Source: Paragonimus westermani (lineage: Eukaryota > Platyhelminthes > Trematoda > Plagiorchiida > Troglotrematidae). From it: a DNA stretch of 64,000 nt. Shown here piece by piece: positions 60,641 to 64,000 of the stretch. Below the pieces are notes generated by a model that saw nothing but the letters and a program-made list of their open reading frames with translations, did no database searches and was not told the DNA's origin. Location: contig QNGE01000967.1 in the NCBI GenBank assembly GCA_008508345.1, positions 97,770 to 161,769 on the forward strand. The letters run 5' to 3'. Position numbers and translations under genes: made by a program. Each line of letters starts with the position of its first letter. The stretch's first letter is position 1.

Positions 60641-62371
60641 GGCGTGAAAGTTTTCAGATTCGGTGACCTACTTCAAGTTGCAAACAGCATCGTCAACTAA
60701 ACGAAAACAAGTGTTTGGTCAAGCACACTGTGCACTCGACTCAATGTGTATGTACCCACTCTTCTCTCTATTTCTCTCTATTTCATATTTATGTCCACAT
60801 TATTTTCGTTGTTGTCTACATCATATTCAGGCACCGAGGTTCAACTCTGTTGTCTGAACTACACTGACCTGTCTATCTACTGGCAAATACACATATAGGA
60901 TCACCATGTGCGACTGGTTGCCAAATATGTGGATCACGGTTAATGGACTCCCGGGAAATACGATCAACTGAAGCCATTTTTAGCGAAATTTAGCACCAAA
61001 TAAAAGTGACGCGAGCAAATAAGCCGAAAAGTAACGTAGTCGACGTTAGTGAGGCTAAGCCTCGAGTCGCACACACAAATAGGGCTTGTCTCAAAATCCC
61101 AGTAACGTCGAAAACTTTGCACAATCCAGTCATCTTTACAGGCATGCACGGTACGTACAAAAAAGACATGTACTAGTTAAGATAATCAAGCCAGTCAAAA
61201 TGTCAACGGTCGCAACTTCAAGCACCAGCTGGTTCTAAAACTCTTATCCAGACTTACCAAGCCTAGTAACACTCGTGGTCCAGCATGCCGAATAGTGCCC
61301 GGGCAAAGATGCATTACATGAAAGCGAGTAAGCTGTTACTGGTTTCAAATAAGCGCATATGTCACAGCGAATGAGGCTAAGCAAGACGAAACGCCAGAAA
61401 TGATCACCGTGAGCGGCTTTTATGCCTAAACAATTGAAACTTTTGACCGTCTGTTAGAAATGCGTTGAGAACGATTCAGAAGACAGCAAACGGCAGAACT
61501 AATCAACTAAGTCGAAATTCCCCAACCGATACAGGAGTAAGGTCGCTCGGAGACAGAACGTGGAGGTGCTAGAAAGGGTAGAATAACAGAACTAAAGCTA
61601 AAATTATGTCTCCATCCTATATGTCTTCTAGTATATCGAATAACTGCAAACGTATTTTGGTGCATAAGACGGAAACGTGACGTGACAAAGTGCATGCCCA
61701 CCTGAGAAGATGAAGCTTAAGTTCATACACACATTTACGCCTTCCTCGGTCAGGTTGTTTGTTAAAGTCGAACGGAGAAAGGCACACAAAACAATGTATG
61801 CTGTGAATGATTAATGACAGCGTGTACAAACCCTAGTCTGTTCAAATGAACAATTTCGGGCACGAATGCCCCAGGAGAGAGTATGACCAAAGGAAAATGA
61901 GATCGGGCACTCAATGCATAAACGCGTATACACGTAGAAAGAACACGCAAACGCAAGGGTTACTGCTAACAAAAACGTTCATTTGAAAGAAACAATCGAC
62001 CGGAGAGACTGAAGTTCAAAACCAGTTCGAGGTCGAAACAGGATGGTGTGAAGCACTACGCGTGATGGCTTATGGAAACAAACAAGAACCGGTGTGTTTG
62101 GCTACAGCCGAGGGTAGGGGAAAAACAAACGGGCGAAACTAGCCCAATAAAATTATATCAAGTGAAGCTCATCTAAGAACATATACATGCATAGAGAGTG
62201 GAGAGCTCGCACGCAGAAATCAATGTGCACAAACAAGCAAACGAACAGACAAACCAAATGAGTGGATGGTCATTATTGGGCTACGGATGAGATGAATGGA
62301 TTGAAAGCCGACAGAAATGTCCAGCTGGTTGCAGCGAGCAGCTCGTGACGAAAAGGTACACCGACAAAGTC
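60641..62371. other. Intergenic region between convergent genes
   Basis: Lies between the netrin 3' end on the + strand and the EB1-like 3' end on the - strand, so it should hold both 3' untranslated regions. No coding exon or recognisable repeat was found. A clear - strand poly(A) signal for the EB1-like gene was not pinned down. Confidence 0.6.
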
Positions 62372-62416
62372 CTAGAATTCTTCTGGCTCGTCACCCTCTG
62401 GAGCAGCAAATCCATC
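62372..62416 (-). CDS. EB1/MAPRE-family protein, terminal exon
   Basis: Read on the - strand, the acceptor AACACAG is followed by 14 codons and TAG. The peptide DGFAAPEGDEPEEF is the acidic C-terminal tail of EB proteins. The final Glu-Glu-aromatic motif (EEF here, EEY in vertebrates) binds CAP-Gly domains of partners such as CLIP-170 and dynactin. It joins in phase 0 to the exon at 63113-63259 through a 696-bp intron. Confidence 0.93.
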   Translation of the reverse strand, partial: DGFAAPEGDEPEEF

Positions 62417-63112
62417 CTGTGTTTGGAGTTAAGCAGACATAAATACAATAATGTAATCACTACCTTGTAAAAAAGGTGGCTTACTTCATAAGTATAACGG
62501 CTCATGTTCAACTATTGGGCGCAAAAATGTGCTTAATCAGGGTGGGGGAAATAGACTGTCTTCAGAAAGCTAACGATCAAAACCTGTATACAGCTGCATG
62601 CCTGGGATGACACCAACAAGTGAACAACAATGAAGTCCGAAATCGGATATTGTCTGACAAAGTTCAGGGTAGCTCATTGAGTGAGGCTTTAACAATACTT
62701 ATACTTAGAGTATCGGATCATGAACTGAGCATGCCAACTACGATGTCTTACGGATACGGCCGTATTCATGAGTGCAACTCGACTGTCTGAATCCTTAAAT
62801 TCGCCGGCAGGTAATACGGCAAATGTATCAGTTACGAAGTGATTCATTTGCTTGAACTTAAACAGTCGTTTTTATCAAGTAAATCCCATACCTACCCTAT
62901 CCTTCACCTCCAAACCAACGCCGTAGTTTTTTTCCCATAGTCAAGCGGTGTATAAGCAAAAATATTTATGTACTGCTGCTGATGGCGGTGAGCACGTAAT
63001 AAAAACGCTTTGACGAAACATTTAAAACACACCCAATGAACAGGCAAATCGACGGTGTACAATACGACTGCAGAAAATACAAGACAGTGGAAAAGACAAG
63101 AAGTTTACTCAC
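62417..63112 (-). other. EB1/MAPRE last intron
   Basis: A 696-bp intron on the - strand with donor GTGAGT (63112 downward) and acceptor AACACAG. No repeat or nested gene was recognised in it. Confidence 0.85.
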
Positions 63113-63259
63113 CTCGGTGGCGTAGAGTAGCTCAAATATGCTTTTGGTAAGCTCCACATCCCGGTTTTCCTGACAAAGAATTTCGATCGACCGCAGCTTG
63201 TTGAAGTAGAAATCGCGTTCTCTGAGTAGACCTTCAATGGTCGACTTATTCTGTTCGGC
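63113..63259 (-). CDS. EB1/MAPRE-family protein, EB-homology domain exon
   Basis: This 147-bp exon (49 codons, phase 0 at both ends) lies on the - strand with acceptor CTCCTAACAG and donor GTGAGT. It encodes the C-terminal coiled coil and EB-homology motif: LLRERDFYFNKLRSIEILC, QENRD and IFELLYATE. The FYFxKLRxIExxC signature forms the dimeric four-helix bundle that recruits SxIP-motif partners to growing microtubule plus ends. The N-terminal calponin-homology domain and linker must lie beyond 64000. EB proteins act in the cytoplasm and at the mitotic spindle. Confidence 0.95.
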
Positions 63260-63790
63260 CTGTTAGGAGAAAGGCGGAGAACGGTGCAATTAAATTTAAC
63301 TAGTTATGCTACACGTCCATCAGCAGGATATTGAAAAAGTACGGCGGCAGGTAGAAAGCAGACTTGCAAGAGAAGAACATGAATAGGCTTTCACACTATA
63401 GAGTGCCATTATGCAATCTTTTGGAACCCTTGTTAGTCCCAAGACTAAACAAAGACAATTAAGTGAACCGGAGCCCTGATCCGCGGCTACGTGATTAGTA
63501 TTTGGCTATCCAAAACACGGTAGCAAAAGGAAAAGCAAACTAAAGTATCGAATAGTTGCCCTGTAATAAAAACGGTAATAAATAGAAAACTATAAAGGTG
63601 AGATTAGCGTAAGTCAAGGGAAAATGGGTTGCATTTTCCAATTTTCACGGCAGTTTAACAATGTGATGGTTGATCAAGACCAGCACAAGAGATATAATGG
63701 GCAATTTAGACCTTCCCAGATGCGTGCATGCCACGTAATCCACGCGAAACATGAGGCAACCCAAAGGAATACGTACTTCACTCATACGAC
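63260..63790 (-). other. EB1/MAPRE intron, partial
   Basis: Intron upstream of the EB-homology exon on the - strand. No further exon was recognised. It runs into the SINE-like repeat at the window edge. Confidence 0.6.
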
Positions 63791-64000
63791 TGGCAGCATC
63801 CGACTCGGATTAGCCCGTCACAATGACCGAAGTCAGATGCTTGTGTAGAACATCCAGTACGGGTGGCTTGCGCTGAACCACTTGTGGTCCCACTCACACA
63901 CCACGTATTCAGCATAAACCCGAAAGAATAAGATCAGAAGGTGCGTGAGTAGAGCTCTGTGTCCAGCTCGTAAATGCTGATTAGCCAGTTAGTAGGCTGG
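63791..64000 (+). repeat. SINE-like interspersed repeat, copy C, cut by window end
   Basis: Matches the first 210 bp or so of 36962-37333, starting TGGCAGCATCCG, and keeps the GATTAGCCCGTCACAATGACC and TAAACCCGAA blocks. A short deletion after the GACCGAA block shortens it relative to copy B. It ends only because the window does. Confidence 0.72.

Overview
This is eukaryotic DNA: spliced genes with very long introns and many decayed retroelements. The mixture of Penelope-like, LINE and LTR remnants, plus a netrin with a 31-kb intron, suggests a repeat-rich flatworm, most likely a trematode. The taxonomic call is inference from repeat style and gene structure; nothing in the window fixes the species. 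No bacterial, viral or CRISPR features were seen.

Two protein genes are supported, both only in part. The first is the 3' end of a netrin gene on the + strand. Its exons are 25062-25133, 56342-56601 and 58644-59036, with matching splice phases. They encode the C-terminal NTR (C345C) domain, the conserved basic tail and an unusual extra C-terminal stretch of about 88 residues. The upstream laminin-N and laminin-EGF exons were not found in 1-25061, so they are probably outside the window. The second is the 3' end of an EB1/MAPRE microtubule plus-end protein on the - strand (exons 63113-63259 and 62372-62416), ending in the acidic tail with terminal EEF. The two genes are convergent.

Almost everything else is intron filled with repeats. 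These are: a 530-bp LTR with a TSD (7710-8239) and a second copy inverted in the last netrin intron (57499-58028); a head-to-head pair of Penelope-like 3' ends carrying a GIY-YIG domain (17041-18129); a palindromic repeat with a hammerhead-like core (26222-26464), single copy at 55520-55664; a nearly complete but dead LINE (27880-31766); a second LINE 3' half (46684-48509) and an extra LINE tail (46258-46490); a mariner/Tc1-like transposase remnant between 305-bp inverted repeats (43225-45389); three copies of a SINE-like 375-bp repeat; and several hairpins and microsatellites.

The assembly itself is suspect in two places. A 1379-bp block with the netrin terminal exon is repeated identically across a single N (57882-59260 and 59262-60640). 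A 699-bp block is repeated identically across a single A (31171-31869 and 31871-32569). Both look like unmerged contig overlaps. The netrin last exon is therefore probably present once, not twice.
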